Source: Aaosphaeria pasadenensis | Lineage: Eukaryota > Ascomycota > Dothideomycetes > Pleosporales | Direction: 5' to 3' | NCBI GenBank assembly: GCA_022813625.1 | Contig: JAKLMB010000035.1 | Location: forward strand, 62,001-126,000 | DNA: 64,000 bases | Shown: positions 35,401-46,442 of the stretch, one piece after another | Position numbering within the stretch: position 1 is the stretch's first letter | How the letters are laid out: every line of letters starts with the position of its first letter | Position numbers and translations under genes: made by a program | Notes under the pieces: generated by a model | What the model was told of the DNA's origin: nothing | Database searches by the model: none | Seen by the model: only the letters and a program-made list of their open reading frames with translations

Positions 35401-36755
35401 TCGATATCACGCTCTTTCCGGCTAGTCATAAGCAGATGCATATTGTCAAGTTGCCGCCCAGCCACCGTCTCAAGGATATCCAACATTTCTTGCCGTTGCG
35501 TACATTCATCGAGCGCATCGAGAATTATGTATACATGCGTGAACTGGTGCATTACCTGCAGTGTCAACTCCAGAAGCGCATGCAGCGATGGTGGTTGTTG
35601 TCCGTTCCCACAGGTTGAAAACAATGCATCAACGCCCTTGGGCATTGTAGATGAATGCTGCAGGAGCTGACAAAGTAGAGAGCGGATCATCAGCTCTGGG
35701 TCCTGTTTCTGTACGTCTTTGAAGTCGAAGTAGAAGTAAATTGCTACCATTCTGCAGTTGTGGCTGCAGTGCTGCAGTAGATGATTGATAATGGTAGAGC
35801 TCAAGATGGTCTTTCCGCATCCTGGTATGCCATATAGCCATAGCCGCGACGCTGCACGTTTCTTCCATTCTGTGAACTTTGAACCGTTCAGAAGCCATAG
35901 TCCTGTGTCCTCCTGGCGCAGCTTGTCCGCTTTGTGGTAGTTTGTGGACGGATCGGGCGCTGAAAGCCACTTGTGGATCTTGTCGAGCCTCTCTTCTTGG
36001 CTTCGGTTGCGCCCTTTGTTATTCTTTGCGACAACTGCATCGTTCAGCCGGCTGAGTGCGTTTTCTTTGCCTTCGCCATAAATCATCGGTACGTGGACAC
36101 CAAATATACCCAGCAGACAATATGAGTTATCTTCTTCGCGTGTCGTTTGGCGTTGTTTTGCCCACGAGAAACGGTCCTCTACGCTGAAGTCGGACAATTC
36201 GCTGCCTGACAGAGCTTGAACGGGTATTTGTGTTATCTCATGGATAATTTGCTTGAGCGACTCCTTGTCGCCCAGTCGGATTCTCTTGCTAGAGAAGAAC
36301 TCGACCGATGTGGGAGCTAAAAGTTCCTGGAGCGTCCAGCCTCGAGTGAACCATCTGCTCCCTCTTAGAGCGGTCTCGCAATCTTCATCCAAAGTGCTGT
36401 TATTGACGTCGGAAAGGTAGACATAACACTTCTCCGCTTTCTGGTACCAGCGAAACATAGAATTGATCGCTTCTTGAAGCTCCTGACTGTTTGACTTGTC
36501 GATGCAGCAGGTGTCTACCCAGAAGTAATCTATGCCATCACACTTAGCTTGCTCGGCGCAGAAAAAGATCTTCTGGTAACCCTCTTCGAGCTTCTCGTCA
36601 ACATCTTCTATATCCTTGTGATTCTGGAGGTTCTTGAAGTTCACCTCCTGCTCGCCCCATGTATGTGACAGGATCGCATAGGGGGGAATCCGATTGTAGA
36701 TCAAGTCATCCGTCCAGCTGAGCCTTCCATCGCTTGTGGTATATAGCAGTCGCAT
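32430..36755 (-). CDS. NLR-type receptor: HET domain, NACHT NTPase, ankyrin repeats
   Basis: Fungal NOD-like receptor linked to non-self recognition and programmed cell death (family knowledge). Exons 35215-36755 and 32430-35163 give 1424 residues; the 51-nt intron joins SGARGM to FRWAVCQLDMLAKCRN. The N-terminal HET domain (about 25-240) shows YAILSHTWG, DYFWVDTCCIDK, QEAINSMFRWYQKAEKCYVY and RGWTLQELLAP. The NACHT domain has its P-loop GIPGCGKT at 309-316 and Walker B ILDALDEC near 405-415. A winged-helix-like linker (LPQTLDQTYDRIL, then IRILQWLAFSMRPMSVDEVAE) precedes about 14 ankyrin-type repeats from about residue 755 to the end (NALQSASAAGQQSIVQLLL, GLTPLHFAALTGNS). The repeats differ from each other, so they do not look freshly amplified. 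No stop or frameshift is seen. Confidence 0.93.
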
Positions 36756-38372
36756 TGAGTTGTTGGTTCTGTCTGTTGCGCGAGCGGCGGAAGAAGGAAC
36801 ATGAGCTTCGAAGCAAACTAAATGAGTCGATAGCGTGGGGCGTGGATATCGTTCAATCTATCGGTCAAAATAAAAGAATATATGAAAAGTGTTATTTTCA
36901 AGTGCTTTGCGGAGATTGAATACACAGTCTCTGTGTGCTAGAGTGAAGAAAGATGCCTGTTGAGGAAGGCTGAGGTTCAAATACCAAGATTAGAAGATGC
37001 TGCCCGCCTTCGCCACGAATTGAGCCTAATCAGTTATCAGGCAAGGCTGAAACCGCATGATCGCAATACGGTACAAAAGCAAGCAGAAAGGCTGTTCTCG
37101 CTTAAGGGTGCAATGTGATGAGGCAGACATGCAGGTTGTAGGCTTGGGTCCTGATGAAGTCGACGTCCATGTACATATCAACGGGTGTGAGGAATCTGAA
37201 CCAAAACTAATGAAAGTAACCAGTTAATAATCCTTGCACATAGTTAATGATACCAGTGCTAGGTCCGAGCCCAATGCCAGACCAATGCAGAGCGAAATGT
37301 CACGTGATCTAATATTTGTTACTTTTACAACTCATCAAACCAGAATAGAGTCCAATGTTGTAGTTGTAACTTTGGATTCCTCCTTTTATTTTAGTTAAAT
37401 TGCTTCGCTCCCTGCGTTCCGGTTGCAAAGTGCTCGCGATAGGCAATAGCTGTTGGATGCTCAGAGCCAAGCTGCTGGATGTCTCCATCTTCTTGCTCAT
37501 TAGCCTCATATCTCTCTTCTTGTAGCGCTTGTCGGTGAGCGTCTCTGCCTCCCAGCCCACGATGCTATGTTTGTCGACCCCGATCAACGAGTGAATGGCA
37601 CCGGGCCCCTTCGAGGTATTCGATAGAATCGCGAGTGAGCTGTTAACATTGTGAAATTTGGGGGCTTGGCCGCCAGAATATGTTAGCCATGCTGATCGAC
37701 ACCCAGGAGCAGTCCAACTTCGATTCCATGTACTGGGGTTATGATTGCATTTTATCTTACACAAGCGTGGCCATATCAAATGCAAAAATGGATGTCACCT
37801 CCACTACGAGCAGAGGAAGCCAAAAAGTTGGGCGTATTTCTTAAAGCTTATCGGGAGAATAATCTGGTTGTTGTTCCAATCCTATCATCCCTTTCTCTAT
37901 TTCTAATCCACAAAATGGCCCTCGACATACATCGCGCTATGAAGGATTCGCGCAACAATGTCTCTGGGCATGGCCAGTCAATGACAATGAATTACACACA
38001 CTAGCGACACAGAATAGTGACGGCTATTCGGCCTGCATGGAATCGCGATGCACCAGCACAGCATTTACCGGCTAAAGCCCCACCCTCCTCCACTTGCACC
38101 CTGGATCCTCTTCGAAACTGTTTATGTGGGGTAATGTGTTTCTCCAATTCCCCCTGGTGTGTCTGGCAAACTTTCCAGCCCGAAACACAAATTCAACTCT
38201 CTTCAGATTTTGTTTCCTGCAAGCCAATTTCCAGGGTTTGTATTTCGTCCATTAGCTGTGTTATAACCTAGACGAGGTTCATTTTAGAGCCGAGCTTTTA
38301 TTTCCGGCTGCCTTTCCATTATCAGAAATCTGGGTCTCAAAGACACTCCAGACGTCTGGGACGGTGAAAAAA
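36756..38372. other. Intergenic stretch before the P450
   Basis: 1.6 kb holding the NLR promoter (left) and the P450 promoter (right). A 158-codon minus frame at 37309-37785 shows no domain and no supporting splice structure, so I do not call it. Confidence 0.45.
38078..38135. promoter_or_regulatory. CreA-like sites upstream of the P450
   Basis: CCCCAC at 38078-38083 and GTGGGG at 38126-38131, the latter within GTGGGGTAAT (38126-38135), lie about 240-295 bp before the P450 start. Confidence 0.35.
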
Positions 38373-40262
38373 ATGGCCATTGAACAGCTGTTCGACGTGT
38401 TGCCCTTACATTATCTGCAGCATGGCATATCGAAATTCGGTGCCATCAATGTTGCATTAGCAGTCCTCGTCACAGCTACCCTAGGCGTGCTTGCTGATTA
38501 CGCATGGATGCTATACTTGAGGTCGAAAATGGTTCGTTTTTATGCATGCTTGTTTGAATCAAAAAGCTGATGGAAAGAAGCCTCCTGGGCCTTTGCCTTT
38601 GCCTATAGTCGGAAACACATTCCATCTACCAGATGTCAAGCCATGGATCTGGTTTGAAGAGCTGTCCAAGAAGTATAAGTCAGGGCTCATTACCATCTGG
38701 ATAGGAAGGTAAACTTGGAGAATGATTCCATTCTTCACCGAAAACTGATCATTTACTAGAAACCCTACAGTCTGGGTAAATGATGCCTGGACTGCCAATG
38801 AGTTGCTCGACAAGCGGGCTGGAATCTACTGCTCTCGTCCTCGCATGCTAGTTTTCGCAGAACTGGGAGCTGGCCAGAACAATCTTGTCAATCTCATCAC
38901 CACCACACAGGCCCAGCGTGAGCGGTTCCGCGCACTCAGAAAACTAACCCATCAGGGCGTTGGCATCCAACAGGTCAAGCGGTATCGCGATTTCCAAAAT
39001 GACGAAAGCAAAATGGTCGCTTATGACATGTTGACTACGCCCGAGAACTACGTTAAACATTTCGAGCGCTACGCGACCAGTGTCGTATCAATCATCGGTT
39101 TTGGGAGACGAGTGGGCGATCCTAGTGACCCAATCATTACGGAAGTCATTGCCGTTATGCATAGGGCCGCTGATCTTAATGTACCCGGCAAGACCTTTCC
39201 TATGCTTATGGAGACTTTCCCTGGTAAGAGAAATCGAACTTCAACATAGGCCGATGATTAATGTATTCCAGTTCTTGCCAAAGTGCCGACAGAGTATGCC
39301 CCTTGGAAACATGGCTTAGGCGCTCGCGGGAAGTCCCACCGTGGCCACGACTTCTTCTACTCTCTTGCCCAGGAAGCAAACGAGAAACCCGGACACGAAG
39401 ACTGCTACGCCAAAATGCTCTTCAAAGAGAAAGAGAAATATGGTCTCCGAGACAAAGAGATCTCAGCCCTCGCAGGCAACCTCTTCGGCGCCGGATCCGA
39501 TACTTCAAGCAGCACCCTCATCACCGCCATCCTCGCCATGCGCGCATTCCCAGAAACCTTGATCCCAGCCTGGGAAGAACTCGACCGCGTCGTTGGCCCC
39601 AACCGCAGCCCGTCTTTCGACGACGACCTCGAACTTCCCTACATCCGCGCCTTCGTCAAGGAAGTCTTCCGCTGGCGTTCCGTCGCCATCATCGGCGGCC
39701 AGCCCCACGCACCAATCCAAGACGACTACTACAACGGCTACCTGATTCCAAAAGCCACCTGGGTCCAAGGAAACGTCTGGGCTATCCACCACAATGACCG
39801 CGAATTCCCCGAACCTGATCGCTTTAACCCGTACCGATTCATCAAGGACCATCCAGACGCACGACCTTTCCCCGGCGAGAGGGGATACATGACGTTCGGA
39901 TGGGGCCGTCGTGTGTGCTCCGGTCAGGCTCTCGCGGAGCAGGGAACTTGGCTCACAGTCGCTCGACTTATCTGGGCATTCAAGATTGAGCCTGCAGTTG
40001 ATGCTAGCGGAAAGCCCGTTCCTGTTGACATTTTTGACTACACGTAAGTTTCAGCAGCCGATAACATCGACATTTGAGTACTGACTAGAGTTTCAGGAAT
40101 GGATTGAATATGCGACCGGAGCCGTTCAAAGTCAAGATCACACCTAGGAGTGAGGAGATTCGGAAGACGATCATTCGTGAAGGCGAGCAGGCACTGGCGG
40201 ATCTGGCGCCGTTTGAAGGTGAGACGAAGTATCGTATGAGTACATTTTATAAGAAATCATAA
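38373..40262 (+). CDS. Cytochrome P450 monooxygenase
   Basis: Heme-thiolate monooxygenase anchored in the ER. Exons 38373-38531, 38581-38708, 38760-39223, 39272-40043 and 40097-40262 give 562 residues. An N-terminal membrane anchor (INVALAVLVTATLGVLADY) is followed by the proline hinge MPPGPLPLPIVGNTF, which is created by the first intron; I ended that intron at 38580 because the join then reads as in relatives. The I-helix oxygen-activating motif AGSDTSS is near 324, ExxR is EVFR at 381-384, and the heme loop FGWGRRVCSG is at 459-468 with the ligand C466. It belongs to the group of fungal P450s related to the CYP2 clan-like families (O-methylsterigmatocystin oxidoreductase-like annotation), but the substrate cannot be assigned. 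No polyketide or terpene backbone gene is present nearby. Confidence 0.92.
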
Positions 40263-40827
40263 CTAGTAAATATGGAAAGGAGATGATGGATGGCCTGCTG
40301 TAGACCTTCAGAGCCAGTATTGTAGACTCCATAGGCGAAAGGTGTTTCAATAATTGTAGATAGTAACGACGATTGATCAACATCAAAGTAAGCATTCACG
40401 TGTTCCGAACGAGTGGCACTTTCTATGACGGGTGTAGGTTGATAGTAGTTGATGCAAACACCAGTGTAGCCTTCAACGTGGCAAAACTAGAGACGAAATA
40501 CAATTCGTTAGGTCATACTGTAGCCCATATCAAAGTAACTATTCGGTAATGGTTTCACAAGTCGAATGAAAGAGCCACTACGCTATCATGAAAGGAAAGA
40601 AGATCATTGATTGATTCGCTACATGCATTCATTGAGGCCCAGATGGGCAAGAAACTTATTTCATGCTTGAATGCATCCATCCTTGTTCGTATTCCGAACT
40701 CTGGTTTCCATGAAAAAAAATTGAAAATCACAAACTCCTAAACTCCTGTGTTCTCTCAACGCCACAACGGCGATACTGCAGAGATGAAACCCATCGAAAA
40801 GCTGCTTCAATCAGCAGCCACCCTCAT
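40263..40827. other. Intergenic, convergent
   Basis: Lies between the P450 stop and the stop of the small minus-strand gene. AT-rich; nothing further seen. Confidence 0.5.
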
Positions 40828-41208
40828 CTACTCCTCAGATTCCTCATTCGCCTGGCGCATCAACTCATCCCAGAGCCGCCTGGTGACCTCCTCCTGCTTC
40901 TCTGGAGGCGTGTTCTGCTGGATGACTGCTGAGGCCAGGAAGCCGCGAGGGTGGCTCAGCGTGCTGAACTCCTTGGAGTTCTTTGGCTTGGCTTTGGCAG
41001 CCAGCTCGAGGAAGACGGTTCGCTTGCCGGCGGTCCATCCGGCTTCGAAGCGGAGTTGGAATTTGGCCTCGATCGGCTTGAGGATTGGAGCTGCTGGCGG
41101 AGGGATCAGTAACGGTCTTTTATGGCTAGCTTCGGCGCGAAAGAGAAATCTGTAGTTGAGGCCTGAGAAGAGGTACCTCTTGAGATGCTCGAATGCCTTC
41201 AGCATCAT
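40828..41208 (-). CDS. Small hypothetical protein (126 residues)
   Basis: An intronless frame of 126 residues starting MMLKAFEHLKRYLF. I recognise no domain. It has a basic N-terminal half with RFLFRAEASHKRP, a central FQLRFEAGWTAGKRTVFLELAAKAKPKN and an acidic, helical end (EKQEEVTRRLWDELMRQANEESEE). There is no signal peptide or membrane segment. Support for a real gene: amino-acid use is balanced, and a TATA-like box at 41371-41380 lies about 165 bp upstream. The opposite strand is also open (40748-41155) but reads as a low-quality shadow. It could be lineage-restricted. Confidence is moderate because nothing but codon content and the upstream box supports it. Confidence 0.5.
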   Translation of the reverse strand: MMLKAFEHLKRYLFSGLNYRFLFRAEASHKRPLLIPPPAAPILKPIEAKFQLRFEAGWTAGKRTVFLELAAKAKPKNSKEFSTLSHPRGFLASAVIQQNTPPEKQEEVTRRLWDELMRQANEESEE

Positions 41209-42950
41209 TTTTAAGATTGCTTTGAAGAGTGGTGATTTGTTTGGGAGGGCTTGCTGAGGGTTGGTCGTTTCTTTGGAAAAGGTCTGTTTGAAGAGCGGTA
41301 GTCTGTTTGGTGAGGCTTTGTGGGAATCAAGTTGGTTGGAAAAGAAGAGATCGTGGGCGAGTTGGAGGGATTTATATACACTAATACTCTATTGTCTATT
41401 GTAACCTGTCGATCTGAGCTTCCTATTGTGTAGTGATATCTATTGTAGATGAAACTATACTGCAGTACGTTTCAATAGTTTTGTGTCTCTTCAAGCTGTG
41501 GTTATCATATCTACGTCGGGTCGACGATTGTGTCAACCCAAGAAGAACAAGCTATCCATCAGTATTCCGAAGCGTTTTGGAATAGTTCAGATAAACCATT
41601 CTGTAGGCAGTCACAAATGACAATACAATAGTTGATTAATAATATTATTGTATCTAACTAATTCATCGAAATGATCGTTAACACGAAGCGATTAACAACA
41701 TCTTAATAGTTATGAGACGGTAACTTCATTCCATCAATAAAACTACTTAAGGACAATAGAACTTACCTAAGGTCCCGGCATCTTGAGTTGGTGATATTGA
41801 CATTGACACTCACCGTGAAGGTGATTTTGGCTCTGATAATTACCACCTTCACTGCTTTTGCAGCCCGCGCACCTTTACCTCAAGATATTTCACGGGAGGA
41901 TGAAATCATTTTTGTGAACAAAAAAAGGAAGGGATAAGTAAGAACTGTTCCAATCGCCGTATGTTTCGAAAATCGTCACGTTTTCGTAAATATGGGCACG
42001 TTTTGCGGTTCTGGTTTTGGGGCTTTAATACAATTTTCTCTGGTTGTAATTCGATCAACTTGGTGATGTAGTGGTCACAGCTTGCGTGCATCTTAGAACA
42101 GAGAGAACAGACACGATCTTGACTTCCACACAGATAGATGATAAGCAAATCATCTCGAAAGCCGCATACAATCTCCTCTCAAAAATCTTACATTACCAGG
42201 ACTAAGACTGTAGTTAAATCTCGTGTCTGAATGGGAGGTGAAGCCGTCGTCATCTTACCCTATCTTACCTAAGACGATCTTCACCATCGTCTCTGGTCGT
42301 GGATAATACAAAAAATAATGCGCCTACTATAAGGAATTTCATCGAAAAAGATAATTCTATAGTATTCATAAGATGGGGTATCGTACTTTAGTGTTACAGC
42401 AAATGTCATAGATAATACCAATTGTGCGCAGTCCTGGCTCGTAGCTGTCCAACTTTTGCTCCTTTCGGAGTGAGGTAGTCAATGCTCACCTCCCTACTCC
42501 CTACCATTCTTTCATTCTCGCGACTCGAGACTAGCAATGATTCCAGATCAGAGAATAGATAACTTTTGTTCTCGTCTCGGCCCGGTTTGTTCATTGGTCT
42601 CGTTTAGGTCGAGTGCTTCTAGTCCAATAGACGCACTCAATGCCACCTCAATCCAGACATCGAAGTTAACCGCCCAAGTATTCAAAGATACTCAGGAGCC
42701 CTCCTTTTGCGATTATTCATGAACATTTCATTCGCGTTATCCACGCGTCCCTAGCCGCCAGGCCACGCTCTGTCTCATATGTTCCAAGAATGCCAAACCC
42801 CCATTGCCGACCTAACCGACCAATCCATGCAATCCGGACTTGGCAAACAGTGCACAATCAATGCTGCGCAGCAACGGTATCTCTCTCGAAGATACGTGGT
42901 ATACGGGAATGTAAATGGGAATACGTCGTATGCATTCATCTCGGTCGAGG
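41209..42950. other. AT-rich intergenic stretch
   Basis: 1.7 kb, very AT-rich at 41390-41780. No supported gene. A 40-codon frame at 41815-41937 would encode a secretion-signal-like peptide but begins with GTG, and a 61-codon frame at 42537-42722 has no features. Confidence 0.4.
41371..41380 (-). promoter_or_regulatory. TATA-like box
   Basis: ATTTATATAC, about 165 bp before the start of the 126-residue gene. Confidence 0.4.
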
Positions 42951-43382
42951 TTATGTCGAAGTTCTTCGGTTTCGTTGGCGTCGTTGACTCGTACTCCTTT
43001 TCGTCAAGCGTGATGGCGGCGCGTTGTCTTTGATAGAAGCGTCTTGTGCGCAGGCTGTTTGATAGACACTCAAACATAGATTCTCACATAGCTCATACTC
43101 CCGCGTAAGTTCGAAGGTCTCGCGGTCTGTGTGTTCTTTCCTGCATTCGTCGATGCAAGGCTGAGCACCGAGATGGAGATCGCAACATAGGCCGCGGCCG
43201 ACTTCTTCTGTACATGGACTCGGTGCATGGACGATGGATTGAGATCGGAATGTTGTTACGAGGGACGTTGTTATGTAGTCTGTTGTTGTGACGAGAGTTG
43301 GTAGGACATGGTAGAAGAATGTCAGGATGGCGAGGAAGACTAGAATAGCGAGGATCGGTGTTCGGTTTGGTTTGGAAGTCAT
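42951..43382 (-). CDS. Small membrane-anchored cysteine-rich protein
   Basis: A 143-residue intronless frame starting MTSKPNRTPILAILVF. Residues 10-30 form one hydrophobic segment after a short basic start, so the protein is probably a signal-anchored or type II membrane protein. The luminal or outer part holds eight cysteines, in the clusters PCTEEVGRGLCCD, QPCIDEC, ELCENLC and QTAC, spaced like a small disulfide-bonded fold. The end is strongly basic (RSTSQRRQRNRR). A TATA-like box TTATATAT lies at 43456-43463, about 75 bp upstream. I recognise no family. Alternatively, the first 30 residues could be a cleaved signal peptide, making it a secreted protein. Confidence 0.55.
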   Translation of the reverse strand: MTSKPNRTPILAILVFLAILTFFYHVLPTLVTTTDYITTSLVTTFRSQSIVHAPSPCTEEVGRGLCCDLHLGAQPCIDECRKEHTDRETFELTREYELCENLCLSVYQTACAQDASIKDNAPPSRLTKRSTSQRRQRNRRTST

Positions 43383-44764
43383 GCTTGAGTAATTGATGGT
43401 GATATTTTGAACATTGGAGACTCCGGAATAGATGGTTTCGAGGCGTTGGGAATCTTATATATTCGGCTGAACGATTACACGGGGAATGGTAGATATAAAA
43501 TTATCTCCGAAGGATGGTAGTGCTGATGTCTTTCCAAGACGCAAACTCGCTTTAAACCACGAAGACAGTTTCAGAAAGGCCGAAGATGAACTCCCAAGTA
43601 ATGATGAACGAAAACAAATCCACAGCATTCAGTCAGACTCAGGTAGGAGGAAGACACGCAAGCGATGGAGCAGAGAAGGCTCATCAGCCTTCTTAAACAT
43701 CAGCTCAGCCGGCCCCCGCTTTATGTACATCCACATAATAGATGCGCCTCCAGTCGGAAAACGGCAACGGCACCATCATCATACCAAGGCCACCAGCCAC
43801 GGCAGTGTCTCCACGTTGTCCTATTAAAGTTTAACGTGACGTTCCCGCGCCTAACCGGACTCACGTTGATTCACCAGTTGTCAATTCGAACATTGCAGGC
43901 ATATCTCTGTTCAACATCTCCTTTCCGTTGCATCTGGTCCGCGTTCGCATTCGGACTCAGCCTTGGACCAATTGTGATCGTGGGAAACGCTAGCAGGCCT
44001 GGGTTTGCACGATACTACACCTCGTAATGCTCGAGAAAGCCAGGGTCGATTATCTTAATAGACATTCGGGGCGCCACACTAGTTTCAGAAATTTGACCAT
44101 GGTCGCTTGATTTCTCGATTTCGTGTACTGATGGATGGCCCAATTCGACATGGTGGCTTAGCAGATCGTCGCACTCCTTGATTGGGAATCTTAACGAGTA
44201 GTTCGAACGTCTCCAACTAGGATGACAATATCGGGCTTACCAAAATCCGTTGAACTGGCAATGATTGTCGCCATACATATATTTGTTCAACCTCAGCCGC
44301 ACAGGATGTGATCAAGGCATGCGGGTCATCCCATCATCCAGCAAACACTGATCGAAGATGATAAATCTTCAGGCTAGCATGTATAATGGGTTTCTTTAGT
44401 ATTGGTCCTAGATTTCTCCTAAAGATGTTCTAACGGTTGTGGTGCCTAACAAGGCGTCCAGTGGATGCTGGAACGTTGAAACACGCAGGCTTGCAAAATA
44501 AGCAGCGCCGTCAGACCAAATTTCCACATTGCTGAACGCCGACCAGAGTGGCCGTGCTGAGCTCGGGCCCCGCAACGGTTCATACATGCTATATCTATAG
44601 TAACAATGATGTCTACAAGACGATTTGTTGTTGATGTACACGGTATACACGGTCTAATCTCTATATCGAACACTGATATGCGACCTAATATGCTCATAGC
44701 AAAGTTCTAAGAAGTGACAAATAACACTCTCTTAATAATAATGCTCAATTGAGGTATACGAAGC
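43383..44764. other. Intergenic stretch
   Basis: Between the cysteine-rich gene start and the ZIP transporter stop. Overlapping frames at 43486-44027 and 44408-44697 have no domain, and their composition looks like chance. Confidence 0.4.
43456..43463 (-). promoter_or_regulatory. TATA-like box
   Basis: TTATATAT, about 75 bp before the start of the cysteine-rich gene. Confidence 0.4.
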
Positions 44765-46187
44765 CTAGTTCCAGGAGATTCTAGCTTTGAGTTAGCACTG
44801 TCAATCACTAACACATCGAAGGTTACTCACATTAGCATAATTGCAGCTCCTGCGAAAATAGCAGCAAATTGAGTGAGAGTCTTCTTCAGCTCCTTGCCTT
44901 TCTCTGGGCCGGTCTCAAGAAGCTCTGGGATCACAGCGACTGTTCCAACGTATAGGAAAGTGCCTGCAGTGAAAGGGAGCAGCATATCGCCCCACTGAAG
45001 ACTGGTTCCAAACAGACCGGGTCCATTCACGTCGGCAGAAGCAGAGTTACCGCCAAATTCTTGGACTGCAATACCAATGCAGGTACCGAGAAAAGCCCCG
45101 ATGGCAGTGATGAATTGCGCACCCATGGCTGCCCTCTTGGAGAAACCAGATTGAATCAGCAGGGCAAAGTCACCAACTTCGTGGGGGATTTCGTGGAAGA
45201 AGACGGCCACAGTCGTTGTTGCACCAATGGTAGGCGAAGCATAGAATGAAGAGCTAAGAGCAAGTCCATCTGTGATGTTGTGTGTGAAATCGGCAATGAG
45301 ATTAAGATAACCACCAAGTTTCACACTGGCGTTGATCTCCTTCTCCTTCTCCGCGACCACAGATTTGTCGCCCTTGGTTCCCGACTTGCGAGAGCGAACG
45401 GAGTCCTTGGAGCCATTGACATCGGCACCAGTGGCCTTCGCAGTTGCCTCAACCTTTTCGTGTGAGTGACCGTGGGAATGGTCATGTCCGCCCTCTCCGC
45501 CAGTAGCAATCCTGAGTCCCTTGTCCATAGCGACGAATGTGATGAATCCAACCATGATTGCAACGCCGAGCAGGAGGTTCTTGTTCGGCTCTACCATGAC
45601 AAACTTGACCTTGTGAGGTTCGTCTTCTCCAAGGAAAATCTCCGGAAGCAAATGGAACAGGGTGTCACCCAGCAGACCACCAACCGCGAATGCTACCATC
45701 ACAGACAGCGAAGAGGGGTCGATGTTCGGTGGGCATAACGCGAGGAGGAAATTCGGTGGGCCAGAGATGTAGAGCGTGGCCAACAGAGCGTTAACAGCAG
45801 GACTACCGGGGAACAGAAAGGCGAAAATCTGCGATGTCAAGCTCGAGGTCAATGGATTGGTAGCTACTTTGTGTTCGTTCAAAGCTTGGACGAGGGAGCA
45901 TTCCTAGGACGAATGAGTTAGCTTAGGTACCTTGATGAGCACGCGACACAGCCAATGTGCGGCAAGACACAAGAGAACATTGGAAAGGAAGTCCCAATTG
46001 GGATTGAGAACAGATGAAATCGAAGATAGCGTTTCCGTACCTGGAGTTTTTCTTCAATCTCCCCCACTGTCAGGTCGCCAACGGCCGCGCCGGTCTCGCC
46101 CTTGACTGCGGCCGCAGATGCATTGTACACTAGAACCGACAGGAACACCGACACAAAAACTAGCGATCGAGCTCTACGTGAGAGCAT
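44765..46187 (-). CDS. ZIP zinc transporter, Yke4/SLC39A7-like
   Basis: Moves zinc into the cytosol, most likely from the ER or secretory pathway (family knowledge). Exons 46041-46187, 44831-45903 and 44765-44780 give 411 residues. A signal peptide-like N-terminus (SLVFVSVFLSVLVYNASA) is followed by a short luminal part ending EEKLQECSLVQALNEHK. Membrane helices follow from about 75. A histidine-rich loop GGHDHSHGHSHEK sits between helices 3 and 4. The two metal helices are complete: HNITDGLALSSSF and FFHEIPHEVGDFALL, with the HExPHE signature of the LIV-1/Yke4 group. I added a 16-nt last exon because the frame otherwise ends abruptly at IMLM; splicing GTGAGT to CTAG gives IMLIISWN, as in relatives. 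It is divergent from nop16. Confidence 0.9.
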
Positions 46188-46442
46188 CGTGACGAAAGCG
46201 GGTGCAACCTAGATCAATATAAATTGGCGAGAGGGGTGGATGGGTGTTTGACTAGGACTGGGGGTGACGTCTCAGGGGTCTTTGCTGGAGGGACGGACAG
46301 GTTGTCCATCTGATAAGGAAATGTTCTCTTATCGATAAGGATCTCTTGGCAAGAAATTTCCATTCTTCACCAAACAATCTCGACAAGCCAACCACTATAC
46401 TTCCATAACCTTAACGTCGCTTACTCCGATACACATTCAACA
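46188..46442. promoter_or_regulatory. Bidirectional promoter, ZIP transporter and nop16
   Basis: Only 255 bp separate the two start codons, so regulation is probably shared or overlapping. It includes GATAAG and CTTATCGATAAG near 46310-46340, which fit GATA-factor sites. Confidence 0.5.

Noticed and set aside
37309..37785. 158-codon minus-strand frame
   Set aside because: No domain, no splice structure, odd composition, and no homologous pattern that I recognise.
38557..38566. Alternative acceptor AAAAAG for the first P450 intron
   Set aside because: It would put the PPGP hinge out of frame; ending the intron at 38580 restores it.
41815..41937. 40-codon frame resembling a secretion signal followed by a short peptide
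   Set aside because: It begins with GTG, has no upstream ATG in frame before a stop, and no supporting splice site; at most a relic.
43486..44027. Overlapping plus-strand frames of 113 and 120 codons
   Set aside because: Two overlapping frames of similar length with no domain suggest chance openness.
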